The notes beneath the pieces are model-generated. The model was not told the origin of the DNA. It saw nothing but the letters and a program-made list of their open reading frames with translations, and searched no databases. Positions 1-9,230 of a stretch of 64,000 nucleotides of DNA are shown here, piece after piece (position 1 is the first letter of the stretch; the number at the start of each line of letters is the position of its first letter). Made by a program: the position numbers and the translations under genes. Source of the DNA: Streptococcus infantis (GTDB taxonomy: Bacteria; Bacillota; Bacilli; Lactobacillales; Streptococcaceae); assembly GCF_015546995.1 (NCBI RefSeq), contig NZ_JADMUH010000009.1:1-64000 (forward strand). Direction: 5' to 3'.

Positions 1-273
1 TCAAGCGTTTTGCAGAAAAATTTATTTGTATTTTTGTTTTTTGACTGTTTTTGATATTTTTGAATAGTATTTCTTCGATAAATACCTATTATTAAAAGGT
101 TTTTGCTAAAAAAGTTTTCAAAAACTTTCATGTTTTCAATGATTTTCATAAAATTCAGCTTCTATTTACTGTCAATCGTTTGACATTTTTTTCTTAATTT
201 TATGATAAAAGACTTGCTTTTTTATAAGGAAACGTTTACTATAAAGATAGTAGAATTTATGGAGGGAATATAA
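1..273. promoter_or_regulatory. scrB promoter region with divergent -35 palindrome and ScrR operators
   Basis: Non-coding and A/T-rich. The scrB promoter is TTGACA (180-185), a 17-bp spacer and TGATAA (203-208). A LacI-family operator, GGAAACGTTTAC (228-239), lies between promoter and start codon. A second palindrome, TGTCAA-TCGT-TTGACA (170-185), contains the scrB -35 and on the other strand supplies a TTGACA for a leftward gene. In streptococci that gene is usually scrA, the sucrose PTS enzyme; it lies outside this window. A third AAACG-type half-palindrome sits at 1-14. The scrB ribosome binding site is GGAGGGA. Operator assignments are inferred from the neighbouring ScrR. Confidence 0.7.
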
Positions 274-1728
274 ATGGAATGGACTACCGAGCGTCGTTAT
301 AGACGCTATGAAGATTGGACACAAGAAGAAAGAAAAGAAATCCAAGAAAAGATGGCACAATCCCCATGGCACGTCAGCTATCACATTGAGCCAAAAGAAG
401 GACTCCTTAATGATCCAAATGGCTTTTCTTATTTTGATGGCAAATGGGTTGTTTTTTACCAAAATTTCCCCTTTGGTGCAGCTCACGGTTTGAAATCTTG
501 GGTTCAGCTTGAAAGCGACGACTTGGTTCACTTTACTGAAACAGGTGTAAAAATATTACCTGATACTCCTCTGGATAGCCACGGTGCTTACTCTGGATCT
601 GCTATGCAGTTTGGCGATAACTTGTTCCTATTTTATACAGGAAATGTCCGTGATAAAAACTGGATCCGTCACCCATACCAGATTGGGGCTTTGATGGGTA
701 AGGATGGCAAGATTACGAAAATTGATAAGATCTTGATTGATCAGCCTGCTGATGCTACTGACCACTTCCGTGATCCACAAATTTTTAACTTTAAAGGTCA
801 ATACTATGCTATCGTCGGTGGACAGGACTTGGATAAAAAAGGCTTCGTCCGTCTCTACAAGGCTGTTGACAACGACTACACAAACTGGCAAGCAGTTGGC
901 GACCTTGACTTCGCTAACGATCGCACTGCCTATATGATGGAGTGCCCAAATCTTGTCTTTGTCGGAGAACAACCTGTCCTTCTTTACTGCCCACAAGGTT
1001 TGGATAAAAGGGTTCTTGACTATGACAATATCTATCCAAATATGTATAAAATTGGCGCTTCCTTTGATTCAGACAATGCTCGTATGGTAGATGTGTCTGA
1101 ACTTCACAATCTTGATTATGGATTTGAAGCCTATGCTACTCAAGCCTTTAACGCTCCTGATGGACGTGCCCTGGCAGTCAGCTGGCTTGGGTTACCAGAT
1201 GTTTCTTATCCATCTGACCGTTTCGATCATCAAGGAACCTTCTCATTAGTCAAGGAACTTACAATCAAGGATGGCAAACTCTATCAGTACCCTGTAGCAG
1301 CTATTCAGGACCTCCGAGCTTCAAAAGAGGAATTTTCAAATCGTTCTGAAACCAAAAACACCTACGAACTTGAGCTTAACTTAGAAGCCAATAGCCAAAG
1401 CGAAATTGTCCTTTTTGCTGATAAAGATGGCAAGGGACTCACTATCAACTTTGACCTTGTCAATGGTCAAGTAACCGTTGATCGTAGTCAAGCAGGTGAG
1501 CAATATGCTCAAGAATTTGGAACTACTCGCTCTTGCTCAGTTACTAATCAAGCAACTACTGTTAATATCTTCATCGACAACTCAGTCTTTGAAATGTTCA
1601 TCAATAAAGGAGAAAAAGTATTTTCTGGTCGTGTCTTCCCTCTCGAAGATCAAAATGGAATCCTTATCAAATCTGGAAACCCAACTGGAACGTACTACGA
1701 ATTAGAATATGGTCGCAAAACTAACTGA
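274..1728 (+). CDS. scrB: Sucrose-6-phosphate hydrolase (GH32 invertase)
   Basis: Cytoplasmic glycoside hydrolase that splits PTS-imported sucrose-6-phosphate into glucose-6-phosphate and fructose. The 484-aa length is normal for ScrB. GH32 motifs are visible: the N-terminal LLNDPNG nucleophile motif (Asp near residue 47), the FRDPQIF motif (Arg-Asp-Pro, near residue 165) and MECPNLV with the acid/base Glu (near residue 218). A C-terminal beta-sandwich domain follows. A strong GGAGGGA site lies 7 nt before the ATG. The last 20 nt overlap scrR in another frame, so the two are cotranscribed and probably translationally coupled. Expected control is repression by ScrR at operators just upstream. 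Confidence 0.95.
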   Translation: MEWTTERRYRRYEDWTQEERKEIQEKMAQSPWHVSYHIEPKEGLLNDPNGFSYFDGKWVVFYQNFPFGAAHGLKSWVQLESDDLVHFTETGVKILPDTPLDSHGAYSGSAMQFGDNLFLFYTGNVRDKNWIRHPYQIGALMGKDGKITKIDKILIDQPADATDHFRDPQIFNFKGQYYAIVGGQDLDKKGFVRLYKAVDNDYTNWQAVGDLDFANDRTAYMMECPNLVFVGEQPVLLYCPQGLDKRVLDYDNIYPNMYKIGASFDSDNARMVDVSELHNLDYGFEAYATQAFNAPDGRALAVSWLGLPDVSYPSDRFDHQGTFSLVKELTIKDGKLYQYPVAAIQDLRASKEEFSNRSETKNTYELELNLEANSQSEIVLFADKDGKGLTINFDLVNGQVTVDRSQAGEQYAQEFGTTRSCSVTNQATTVNIFIDNSVFEMFINKGEKVFSGRVFPLEDQNGILIKSGNPTGTYYELEYGRKTN

Positions 1729-2674
1729 TGTCGCAAAATTAGCTGGCGTCAGCCCTACTACTGTTTCACGTGTCATCAACAAAAAGGGTTATCTGTCAGA
1801 AAAAACCATTCAAAAGGTTAATGATGCTATGCGTGAGCTGGGCTATAAACCCAACAACCTAGCTCGAAGTCTTCAAGGAAAATCAGCCAAGTTAATCGGT
1901 TTGATTTTCCCTAAAATCAGCCATGTTTTCTATGCTGAATTGATTGACAAATTAGAACACGAACTCTTCAAAAAAGGCTACAAGACCATCATCTGTAATA
2001 GTGAACACGATTCGGAAAAAGAACGCGAATACATCGAAATGTTAGAAGCCAACCAGGTGGACGGTATCATTTCGGGAAGTCACAACCTTGGGATTGAGGA
2101 TTACAATCGCGTGACGGCTCCAATCATTTCATTTGACCGTAACCTATCACCAGATATTCCTGTTGTTTCTTCTGACAACTATGCTGGTGGTGTCCTAGCC
2201 GCTCAGACCTTGGCTAAAACTGGAGCCAAATCTATTATCATGATTACAGGAAATGACAATTCCAATTCACCAACTGGACTTCGTCATGCTGGTTTTGCTT
2301 CTATCTTACCAAAAGCTCCTATTATCAATGTTTCCAGTGACTTTTCGCCCCTTCGTAAGGAAATGGAAATTAAAAATATCCTGACCAAACAAAAACCAGA
2401 TGCGATTTTCGCATCGGATGATTTGACAGCCATCTTGGTGATGAAGATTGCTCAGGAACTTGGTATTTCTGTTCCAGAACAACTTAAGGTTATTGGCTAC
2501 GATGGAACTTATTTTATCGAGAATTACTACCCTCACCTCACTACTATTAAACAACCCTTGGAAGAAATTGCTCGCCTAACAGTTGATTTGCTCTTACAAA
2601 AAATTGAAGGCAAAGAGGTTGCTACTACTGGTTATTTCTTGCCAGTTAGTCTCTTACCAGGAAAAAGTATTTAA
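1709..2674 (+). CDS. scrR: Sucrose operon repressor ScrR (LacI/GalR family)
   Basis: LacI-family regulator of 321 aa. The N-terminal helix-turn-helix (residues 4-25, LTDVAKLAGVSPTTVSRVIN) is followed by a hinge with the LARSLQGKSAKLIG pattern and a periplasmic-binding-protein-like effector domain. It starts inside the 3' end of scrB. It probably represses scrB and the divergent sucrose PTS gene by binding the AAACGTTT-type sites at 170-239, with release by a phosphorylated sugar. This role follows from family and position. A strong terminator (2677-2709) follows immediately. Confidence 0.9.
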   Translation: MVAKLTDVAKLAGVSPTTVSRVINKKGYLSEKTIQKVNDAMRELGYKPNNLARSLQGKSAKLIGLIFPKISHVFYAELIDKLEHELFKKGYKTIICNSEHDSEKEREYIEMLEANQVDGIISGSHNLGIEDYNRVTAPIISFDRNLSPDIPVVSSDNYAGGVLAAQTLAKTGAKSIIMITGNDNSNSPTGLRHAGFASILPKAPIINVSSDFSPLRKEMEIKNILTKQKPDAIFASDDLTAILVMKIAQELGISVPEQLKVIGYDGTYFIENYYPHLTTIKQPLEEIARLTVDLLLQKIEGKEVATTGYFLPVSLLPGKSI

Positions 2675-2676
2675 AC

Positions 2677-2709
2677 AAAAAACTCGGACTGAATCAGTCT
2701 GAGTTTTTT
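2677..2709. terminator. Bidirectional terminator between scrR and mvaA
   Basis: The inverted repeat AAAAACTCGGACT / AGTCTGAGTTTTT has a 5-nt loop, A-tract on the left and T-tract on the right. It can terminate the rightward scrBR transcript and the leftward mvaS-mvaA transcript, whose stop codon is at 2711. Confidence 0.9.
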
Positions 2710-2710
2710 C

Positions 2711-3985
2711 TTATAATCTAAATTTTTTCAAGAGTATTTGGGCTTTTTCTAAGTTAAAGGTTTTTTCAGCAATCAAGCTTTCTACCAACTTAGGCACTTC
2801 AGCCTCTGTGGCTCCTGCAAGGAGGGCTAGTGACTTCGCTTGAAGTTTCATGTGTCCATGCTGAATTCCTGTGCTGACAAGAGCTTTAAGAGCTGCAAAA
2901 TTTTGTGCAAGACCAATTGACACGATAATTTGAGCCAATTCCTTAGCTGATGGATGACCTAGCACCTCATGGCTGAGAACTACACGAGGATTAAGACCAA
3001 TTGATCCACCCTTGGTAGCAACTGGCATCGGCATAGTCAGCTCTCCTATTAGCTCTTCTGTTTCCAAATCCATCGTCCAACGACTGAGACCTCGATAAGC
3101 ACCATCATGACTGGCATAGGCATGCGCTCCCGCTTCGATGGCACGCCAATCATTTCCTGTCGCAATCAAGAGAGCATCGATTCCATTAAATATTCCCTTA
3201 TTGTGGGTAGCCGCTCGATAAGGATCTGCTTGAGCAAACTGGCTGGCTAAAACCATTTTTTCTGCTAGTTCACGCGCTTCATCCTTCTGGCGACTCAAAT
3301 AACGAAAGGCGATGCGACAAGTTGCAGTTACTAGAGAATCTGTGGCGTAGTTGGATAAAATGCCCATTAAGCTTTGTCCTTGACTCAGAGCCTCTAAGCT
3401 AGGTTTTAAAGCCTCAAGCATGGTATTGAGCATATTGGCTCCCATGGCTTCCTGAGTATCCACATGAAGATAAACCACTAAAAAGTCAGCGTCACCAGAA
3501 ATTTTCTCAACTGTTAGCTCTCTGGCTCCACCACCACGTTTGACAATAGATGGATAGGCTTGGTTTGCTTGTTCGAGTAGCTCTGCTTTCTGACTCAAAA
3601 TAGCCTGACATGCTTTATCCCTATCTGGAACCTGATAAAGAGCTACCTGACCAATCATTTGGCGTTGATGAACCTGAGCAGTAAAACCACCCGCACGTTT
3701 GATAATCTTACTAGCAAAACTAGCTGCAGCAACAACAGATGGCTCTTCGGTCACATAAGGAACTGTGTACTCTTGACCGTTTACCAGTACTTCTGGCACT
3801 ACTGAGTAGGGTAGTGAGAAGGTCCCCACTACATTTTCACTCAGTTGGTCCGCAACTGCTATACTAAGATTTTCATTTTGCTCAAGACTTTCTTGGGCTT
3901 CGATAGAAGTAAGCGCCTGAGACTTAACGAACTCAAGGCGCTCTTGAATTGATTTTTTAGCAAATCCATTCCAATTTTTTTTCAT
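2711..3985 (-). CDS. mvaA: Hydroxymethylglutaryl-CoA reductase, class II
   Basis: Reduces HMG-CoA to mevalonate, the committed step toward isopentenyl diphosphate in streptococci. It has 424 aa, typical of bacterial class II enzymes. Visible catalytic residues are the Glu in TEEPSVVAA (near residue 80), the Lys in HNKGI, the Asp in ATGNDWRA and the C-terminal His in LSHEVLGHPS. The start codon overlaps the mvaS stop by one base (TAATG), so translation is coupled. The downstream enzymes mvaK1, mvaD and mvaK2 are not in this window. Confidence 0.95.
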   Translation of the reverse strand: MKKNWNGFAKKSIQERLEFVKSQALTSIEAQESLEQNENLSIAVADQLSENVVGTFSLPYSVVPEVLVNGQEYTVPYVTEEPSVVAAASFASKIIKRAGGFTAQVHQRQMIGQVALYQVPDRDKACQAILSQKAELLEQANQAYPSIVKRGGGARELTVEKISGDADFLVVYLHVDTQEAMGANMLNTMLEALKPSLEALSQGQSLMGILSNYATDSLVTATCRIAFRYLSRQKDEARELAEKMVLASQFAQADPYRAATHNKGIFNGIDALLIATGNDWRAIEAGAHAYASHDGAYRGLSRWTMDLETEELIGELTMPMPVATKGGSIGLNPRVVLSHEVLGHPSAKELAQIIVSIGLAQNFAALKALVSTGIQHGHMKLQAKSLALLAGATEAEVPKLVESLIAEKTFNLEKAQILLKKFRL

Positions 3986-5157
3986 TATTTTTCAACCTTG
4001 CTGTAGCGACGTTGGTGTTCTACAATCTCAACCAGAGCATAGTCCTGTCCCTCATAGCCAGACATGGTTGCAGAACCTGACTCATCCAAGTTTGCTTCCT
4101 CAAAGAAGATTCGTTCATAATCAGCTACGCTCAATGCTTGACGCTGGTCTAGCAATTCTAAGCGATTTTTCTGCAATTGCTGTTCATAGCCTTCAACCAA
4201 TTCCACACTGAAGAACTCAGATACAGCACCACTTCCGTAGCTATAGAGAGCAAGCTTGTCCCCTGCTTTCAGGCTATCAGAATTTTCAAGAAGAGACAAG
4301 AGTCCTAAAAAGAGTGAACCCGTATAGATATTCCCAACCTTTTGGCTGTAAATAATGGACTCATCAAAGTGTTTTTGAAGTAAATCCTTTTTTTCTTGAG
4401 GTAGAGATTTATCGAGAATTTTTTTCAATCCCTTGAGAGCTAGCTTTGGATATGGCAAATGGAAACAAATAGCTTCAAAATCATTCAAGTCGCAATCATA
4501 ACGCTTTTGATACTCTTCCCAAGTCGTTTTTAAGCTATCCAAATACTGCTGTGTTGAGTAAACTCCATTTACAAATGGGGTCGTTGAATAATTTGGACGC
4601 CAAAAGTCCATGATATCACGAGTCTGCGCAACGTTATCGTTGTTGAAGACCATAACACGTGGATTTTGACTAATCAACATGGCAACACAACCTGCTCCTT
4701 GAGTTGGTTCCCCAGGAGTTTCGACACCATATTTTGCAATATCACTAGCAAGTACCAAGACTTTTGATTTAGGAGAATTTTCTACGTGTAACTTAGCATA
4801 GTGAAGGGCCGCAGTTGCACCATAGCAAGCTTCTTTGATTTCAAAACTACGAGCAAAAGGTTGAATTCCAAGCAAACCGTGTACAAAAACCGCAGCCGCC
4901 TTACTTTGATCGACTCCAGATTCTGTCGCTACAATAACCATATCAATCTCTTGCTTCTCTTCTTCAGTCAGGATAGAATTTCCTGCACTGGCAGCCAAGG
5001 TAACAATATCCTCTGTTAAAGGAGCAATACTCAATTCTTTTAAAAGGAGTCCTTTACTCAATTTTTCAGGATCAGTCCCTCGAGCTTCTGCTAAATCTTG
5101 TAATTTCAAAACGTATTGACTGGTCGCAAAACCAATCTTATCAATACCGATTGTCAT
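3985..5157 (-). CDS. mvaS: Hydroxymethylglutaryl-CoA synthase
   Basis: Condenses acetyl-CoA with acetoacetyl-CoA to HMG-CoA. It is a thiolase-fold enzyme of 390 aa. The catalytic Glu is in ATESG, the nucleophilic Cys in EACYGATAAL (near residue 110) and the His in CFHLPYPKL (near residue 233). I start it at the MTIGIDK methionine (5157) because AGAGG lies a few bases upstream; an in-frame ATG at 5178 has no such site. It forms an operon with mvaA. An inverted repeat in its leader may affect expression. Confidence 0.95.
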   Translation of the reverse strand: MTIGIDKIGFATSQYVLKLQDLAEARGTDPEKLSKGLLLKELSIAPLTEDIVTLAASAGNSILTEEEKQEIDMVIVATESGVDQSKAAAVFVHGLLGIQPFARSFEIKEACYGATAALHYAKLHVENSPKSKVLVLASDIAKYGVETPGEPTQGAGCVAMLISQNPRVMVFNNDNVAQTRDIMDFWRPNYSTTPFVNGVYSTQQYLDSLKTTWEEYQKRYDCDLNDFEAICFHLPYPKLALKGLKKILDKSLPQEKKDLLQKHFDESIIYSQKVGNIYTGSLFLGLLSLLENSDSLKAGDKLALYSYGSGAVSEFFSVELVEGYEQQLQKNRLELLDQRQALSVADYERIFFEEANLDESGSATMSGYEGQDYALVEIVEHQRRYSKVEK

Positions 5158-5190
5158 ATTTACCTCTATTTTTATCATTCATTGTAAAAA

Positions 5191-5234
5191 TTCGCTCACC
5201 TCTATTTTATCACAATTGAGGTCAAATGAGCGAA
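5191..5234. repeat. Inverted repeat in the mvaS leader/promoter
   Basis: TTCGCTCA (5191-5198) pairs with TGAGCGAA (5227-5234), and nearby ACCTC pairs with GAGGT (5218-5222). The arms enclose a TAAAAT -10-like sequence on the minus strand, so this could be an operator or a 5'-leader hairpin for mvaS-mvaA. No known regulator is assigned. Confidence 0.5.
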
Positions 5235-5260
5235 AAAAGACTTGATTCCCCAAATCAAGT
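5232..5260 (-). terminator. Second terminator after the ThrE-type exporter genes
   Basis: On the minus strand ACTTGATT / AATCAAGT with a short G-rich loop is followed by CTTTTTT. It lies about 60 nt downstream of the first terminator at 5306-5335, giving a tandem pair that insulates mvaS. Confidence 0.65.
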
Positions 5261-5305
5261 TTATTTCCATCGGAGCATCCATGTTTTTTCAGCTACTCTA
5301 CCCAC

Positions 5306-5335
5306 GAAAAAATCGAGTCTTAGCTGGCTCGATTC
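5306..5335 (-). terminator. Terminator overlapping the stop of the exporter gene at 5320
   Basis: On the minus strand AATCGAG / CTCGATT followed by TTTTTT. The hairpin includes the last codons and stop of the gene, a compact arrangement. Confidence 0.75.
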
Positions 5336-5769
5336 TTTTTGAGATAATAATACATCTTCAGAACAACTGTCCCACTTGCCATTCCTATAGAGATAACAAG
5401 GGCCAACATCATCACCAACATTGCACTGGCAATGGCGTTTCTATAGTCGCCTGTCACAAAGAATGAAGTCGTTCGATAAGATAGATACCCTGGTACCAGC
5501 GGAGCCAATATGGCCAGCGCAAAAACAACTGCTGGAGTCTTGTATAGAATACTCATAATCTGGCTGACACAGGAACCAATCACAGCAGCTATAAAGGTTG
5601 CCAAAATAACATTGGTTGGTTCCTTGAGTATCAGATAGAGTAGCCAGATAGACATTCCCAAAACTCCACCAGGAATGAGCATAGAACGTTGAACGTTTAA
5701 AACGATTAAAAATGTGATAATAGCTAGCAGACTAGCTAGAGCCTGCAATAAAAATGTTGTTAGAGTCAT
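5320..5769 (-). CDS. Threonine/serine exporter family protein, ThrE_2 (DUF3815) subunit
   Basis: Integral membrane protein of 149 aa with four or five predicted helices. It matches the C-terminal half of ThrE-type amino-acid exporters, which in Firmicutes is often a separate small gene. It follows its partner at 5771-6529 with one intervening base, so the two probably form one transporter. Substrate is inferred from the family; threonine/serine export has not been shown for this pair. Confidence 0.8.
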   Translation of the reverse strand: MTLTTFLLQALASLLAIITFLIVLNVQRSMLIPGGVLGMSIWLLYLILKEPTNVILATFIAAVIGSCVSQIMSILYKTPAVVFALAILAPLVPGYLSYRTTSFFVTGDYRNAIASAMLVMMLALVISIGMASGTVVLKMYYYLKKNRAS

Positions 5770-5770
5770 A

Positions 5771-6529
5771 TTAGTTTATGAGTAGGAGGGCGACAGAGGT
5801 GCCTGCCCCTAAAGCAAGGGTAACCAGCAAAGATTCAAACATCTTGCTCATACCAGAGTTAATGTGATTGGTCATAATATCTCTAACAGCATTGGTCAGA
5901 GCAATTCCCGGTACAAAAGGCATGACCGCACCTGCAATGACCAAATCAGCTGTAGACGGTAAACCAGAATAGCGCGCCCAAAATTGTGCAATCAAGCCAA
6001 AAACAAGAGCACCTGCAAAAGCTGTCATAAAGGGGATACGAATAAATTTTTCTACGTATAAGGAAAAGGTAAAGGCAAATAAGGTCGCCACTCCTGCACC
6101 AATCGCATCATAGACACTCCCTCCAAACATAATAGAGAAGAAAGGAGCACTGAGGGTCGCTGCAGCAGTCAGTTGAACATTGGTGTAGGGAGATGCCTTG
6201 GCATTCAATTCCTTTAATTGGATAAAGGCTGTCTCCAAATCAAGCTGTCCCGATACAAGTTGCCGTGAAATCTGGTTGACATCACACACCTTCTCAATAT
6301 TATAGGCAGAGGAGGTTACTCGTTTCATTCGAGAGATATTTGTATTTTCAATGGAGAAAAAAATAGCTGCAGGCATGGCCAAAACATTACAATCCATGAT
6401 GCCTTGTGAATGAGCAATTCGAATCATGGTGTCTTCGACACGATAGATTTCAGAACCATTGCGAAGCAGAATTGTACCTGCTAACATAATGACATCAATG
6501 ACTGCATTCAGTTTTTTTGATTCGTCCAT
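5771..6529 (-). CDS. Threonine/serine exporter family protein, ThrE (DUF1212) subunit
   Basis: 252 aa. A soluble N-terminal region (about 1-120) carries the family pattern GTILLRNGSEIYRVEDTM. Five hydrophobic segments follow. This is the N-terminal half of the ThrE exporter fold; the short gene at 5320-5769 supplies the rest. A GGAGGGG site precedes the start. It is an independent two-gene unit downstream of the stkP terminator. Confidence 0.8.
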   Translation of the reverse strand: MDESKKLNAVIDVIMLAGTILLRNGSEIYRVEDTMIRIAHSQGIMDCNVLAMPAAIFFSIENTNISRMKRVTSSAYNIEKVCDVNQISRQLVSGQLDLETAFIQLKELNAKASPYTNVQLTAAATLSAPFFSIMFGGSVYDAIGAGVATLFAFTFSLYVEKFIRIPFMTAFAGALVFGLIAQFWARYSGLPSTADLVIAGAVMPFVPGIALTNAVRDIMTNHINSGMSKMFESLLVTLALGAGTSVALLLIN

Positions 6530-6582
6530 GTTCCCCTCCTTTTTAAACTCCTTTTATTTTATCATAAATTTTAAGGAAAAAA

Positions 6583-6613
6583 AATCTTTGTCACAAAAAC
6601 TGTGACAAAGATT
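6583..6613 (-). terminator. Terminator of the gmk-stkP operon
   Basis: On the minus strand the 13-bp stem AATCTTTGTCACA / TGTGACAAAGATT with a 5-nt loop is followed by a run of T. It begins a few bases after the stkP stop codon. Confidence 0.9.
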
Positions 6614-6615
6614 GA

Positions 6616-8481
6616 TTAGTTCTCACCTTGATGGATATCTGAAGTTGTGGTAGTTTGATTAGTCTGTGGTTCTCTAATCTGTGGAGATGTTTCTCCACGA
6701 TAAGGGTTCCCTTGTGATGGATTTGTTGTTGTAGTTGTTTTCGGTTTATAGATAGAAATCTTGATACGAGTTGTATTCAAATCTACACCTTCACCTGGTT
6801 TTGGACTCTGACTGACAACAGTTTCCTCAGCAGTTCCATCTGGAGCTGTAGAGACCTCTACCACTTCAATATTAGCTTCTTTTACACCAACTATCTGAAT
6901 CAAGTTATTCTTAGTAAATTCAAGACTTGATCCAATATAACTTGGCATAGGAACGCTAGTTACCTTCTTGGCTACTGTCAAGGTAATCTCTGTCGCCTTA
7001 CTAAGATCATAAGTGGTTCCTTCTGGCAGACTCTGTCTCATAACAAGTCCTGCCTCTGTTTCACTTGATTCTTCTTCTACAACCTTGATGAGATTTTCAG
7101 GAACTTTTTTCCCTTTCAACTCTGCAATGACGTCCGTAGATTTGCGTCCAATATAATTTCCAATCTTAAATGATTGCTGACCTGAAGAGATAATGAGATT
7201 AACTTTAATACCTTCTTTACGAGACGAACCAGCATCTGGATCCGTTCGAATCACTCGGCCTTCTTCTACCGTATCACTAGCTTCAGTCTTTTCCTCGCCA
7301 ATTTCAAAATTAGCTTTTTTAAGATTTTCCTTAGCTTCTGCTACAGTTTGTCCTACAACATTTGGAATTTCAACAGTTGCTGGTGTTTTGGATACTATCC
7401 AAAAGAGAGAAGCCAAAACAAGTATAAAGCTAGCTAAAAGCACCAAATACCTCGCTTTAAAACGACGTTTCTTGACTGGTTTTGCAACAGTTTCTTTACT
7501 AGTTGCCTTTTGAGTTTGCTTTTGACTCTGAGGACTTTCTTCCTTTGGTTGCACTTTAGGAATCGCTGTTAAAGTAGATTGTGAAATTTTCGGTAAGGTT
7601 TTTGTGTCAACTTTACTTGTATCTTCAAATACCAGTTTTGGTTCATTTCGACGGTTATAAGAAAGACTGCTCAATAAGTCAACATACATCTCTGAGACAG
7701 TTTGATAACGGTCTGTCAACTTTTTAGCTGTCGCTTTTATAACTACGTTTTCCAAGGATTGTGGCACTGATGGGTTTTCTGCAATGACCGAAGGAAGTGG
7801 TTTTTGGAAATGCTGAAGTGCAATGGTCACAGCACTATCTCCATCATAAGGAATATGACCTGTCAACATTTCGAAAAAGATAATTCCCATTGCATAAATA
7901 TCACTCTGTATGGTCGCCTTAGAACCACGCGCCTGCTCAGGTGATAGATAGTGAACAGAACCCAACATGGAGTTGGTCTGTGTCAAACTGGTTTCTGCAA
8001 AGGCTACTGCAATCCCAAAGTCAGTAACTTTTGCAGTTCCATCAGGAGTCAAGAGTATATTTTGAGGTTTTAAATCACGGTGAATAATCCCCTTTGCATG
8101 CGCCAAACGCATAGCCAAGAGAATTTGCCCCATGATACGAACAGCTTCCTCGTTTGATAGAGGGTGGTGTTCTTTAATATAACGTTTGAGGTCAAGCCCA
8201 GCTACATATTCCATAGCTAGATATTGTTGACCGTCTTCTTCACCGATATCCGTAATTCGAACGATATGAGGATGATCTAGGTCCGCCATCGCACGTGCTT
8301 CACGCTGAAAACGTGCAACAGCGATTGGGTCCGTTTGGTAGTTGGTCCTCAGAACCTTCACCGCTACCTCTTCCCCATCCAGAATCAAATCTTTGGCCAG
8401 GTAGACATCTGCCATCCCACCACGGCCAATTTGTTTGATAATCCGATATCGTCCGGCAAATATCTTGCCGATCTGGATCAT
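6616..8481 (-). CDS. stkP: Serine/threonine protein kinase StkP with three PASTA repeats
   Basis: Membrane Hanks-type kinase that coordinates septal and peripheral cell-wall synthesis with division. It has 621 aa. Kinase domain (about 11-270): [10 protein letters not shown] loop, Lys42, HRD 134-136, DFG 154-156. A linker leads to one membrane segment (about 343-363). Extracellular PASTA repeats lie at about 370-434, 436-507 and 508-580. A Thr/Gln/Asn-rich tail (581-621) ends the protein. Pneumococcal StkP as I recall has 659 aa and four PASTA repeats; the one closely resembling repeat 2 is missing here. The start overlaps the phpP stop by 4 nt, giving the usual kinase-phosphatase pair. Confidence 0.96.
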   Translation of the reverse strand: MIQIGKIFAGRYRIIKQIGRGGMADVYLAKDLILDGEEVAVKVLRTNYQTDPIAVARFQREARAMADLDHPHIVRITDIGEEDGQQYLAMEYVAGLDLKRYIKEHHPLSNEEAVRIMGQILLAMRLAHAKGIIHRDLKPQNILLTPDGTAKVTDFGIAVAFAETSLTQTNSMLGSVHYLSPEQARGSKATIQSDIYAMGIIFFEMLTGHIPYDGDSAVTIALQHFQKPLPSVIAENPSVPQSLENVVIKATAKKLTDRYQTVSEMYVDLLSSLSYNRRNEPKLVFEDTSKVDTKTLPKISQSTLTAIPKVQPKEESPQSQKQTQKATSKETVAKPVKKRRFKARYLVLLASFILVLASLFWIVSKTPATVEIPNVVGQTVAEAKENLKKANFEIGEEKTEASDTVEEGRVIRTDPDAGSSRKEGIKVNLIISSGQQSFKIGNYIGRKSTDVIAELKGKKVPENLIKVVEEESSETEAGLVMRQSLPEGTTYDLSKATEITLTVAKKVTSVPMPSYIGSSLEFTKNNLIQIVGVKEANIEVVEVSTAPDGTAEETVVSQSPKPGEGVDLNTTRIKISIYKPKTTTTTNPSQGNPYRGETSPQIREPQTNQTTTTSDIHQGEN

Positions 8482-9215
8482 TTTGATTCCTCCTCAATCG
8501 CAATCAAGGCAACAGTAATGTTATCAAGCCCTCCGGCATTGTTTGCAAAACGTACTAAGGTTGCCGCCTTGTCTTCAAGTGAAATATCACTTGTCACGAT
8601 GTCATAGATTTCACTTCCTGAAATCATATTCGTGAGACCATCACTGTTCATAACGATATAGTCACCAGGTTCCAAGCTTACAATCCCTAAATCAGGTTGA
8701 ATCTCATCTTTTTGTCCAATAGACTGGGTGATGATATTTTTTTGCGGATGCGCTTCAGCTTCTTCAGGTGTTAATTGACCTGCCTTGAGTAACTCATTGA
8801 CTAATGAATGATCACTCGTTAATTGGTGGTACTCTTCTCCACGAACCAAGCCGATACGAGAATCACCAATATGAGCATAGATGGCTTGGTTATCAATGAT
8901 TGCAAGGGCTTCTAGAGTTGTACCCATTCCTTTATATGCTTCATCACGCCCCAATTGATAAATCTTTTGATTTTCAATTTCTAGGTGTTCTGCAAACCAT
9001 TCACGAACTTCATTCACGGTATCGATCTGAGTATCTACCCAGGCAACACCTAAATCCGTTACTGCCATCTCACTGGCAATATTACCTGCTCGGTGTCCTC
9101 CCATCCCGTCAGCCAAGATAATCATCGTACGACCGGCACGGTTGACAAAAAGATTGACATAGTCTTGATTATTTGTACGTTTCTGACCCACATCTGTTAA
9201 TAATGAAATCTCCAT
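8478..9215 (-). CDS. phpP: PP2C-type protein phosphatase PhpP
   Basis: Cytoplasmic Mn-dependent phosphatase that reverses StkP phosphorylation. It has 245 aa, the full family length. Metal-binding PP2C motifs are visible: [11 protein letters not shown] near residue 35, [15 protein letters not shown] and GGLDNITV near the C-terminus. It is cotranscribed with stkP (4-nt overlap) and follows rsmB closely. Confidence 0.96.
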   Translation of the reverse strand: MEISLLTDVGQKRTNNQDYVNLFVNRAGRTMIILADGMGGHRAGNIASEMAVTDLGVAWVDTQIDTVNEVREWFAEHLEIENQKIYQLGRDEAYKGMGTTLEALAIIDNQAIYAHIGDSRIGLVRGEEYHQLTSDHSLVNELLKAGQLTPEEAEAHPQKNIITQSIGQKDEIQPDLGIVSLEPGDYIVMNSDGLTNMISGSEIYDIVTSDISLEDKAATLVRFANNAGGLDNITVALIAIEEESK

Positions 9216-9230
9216 TGTGTCAGTTCCTTC

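Noticed and set aside
172-531. Leftward open frame across the scrB start
   Set aside because: It runs antisense through the scrB promoter and catalytic motif, is rich in Phe/Lys from A/T-rich DNA and has no ribosome binding site; scrB is clearly the real gene.
5158-5178. Longer mvaS start at 5178
   Set aside because: The downstream ATG at 5157 has AGAGG at proper distance and matches the family N-terminus.
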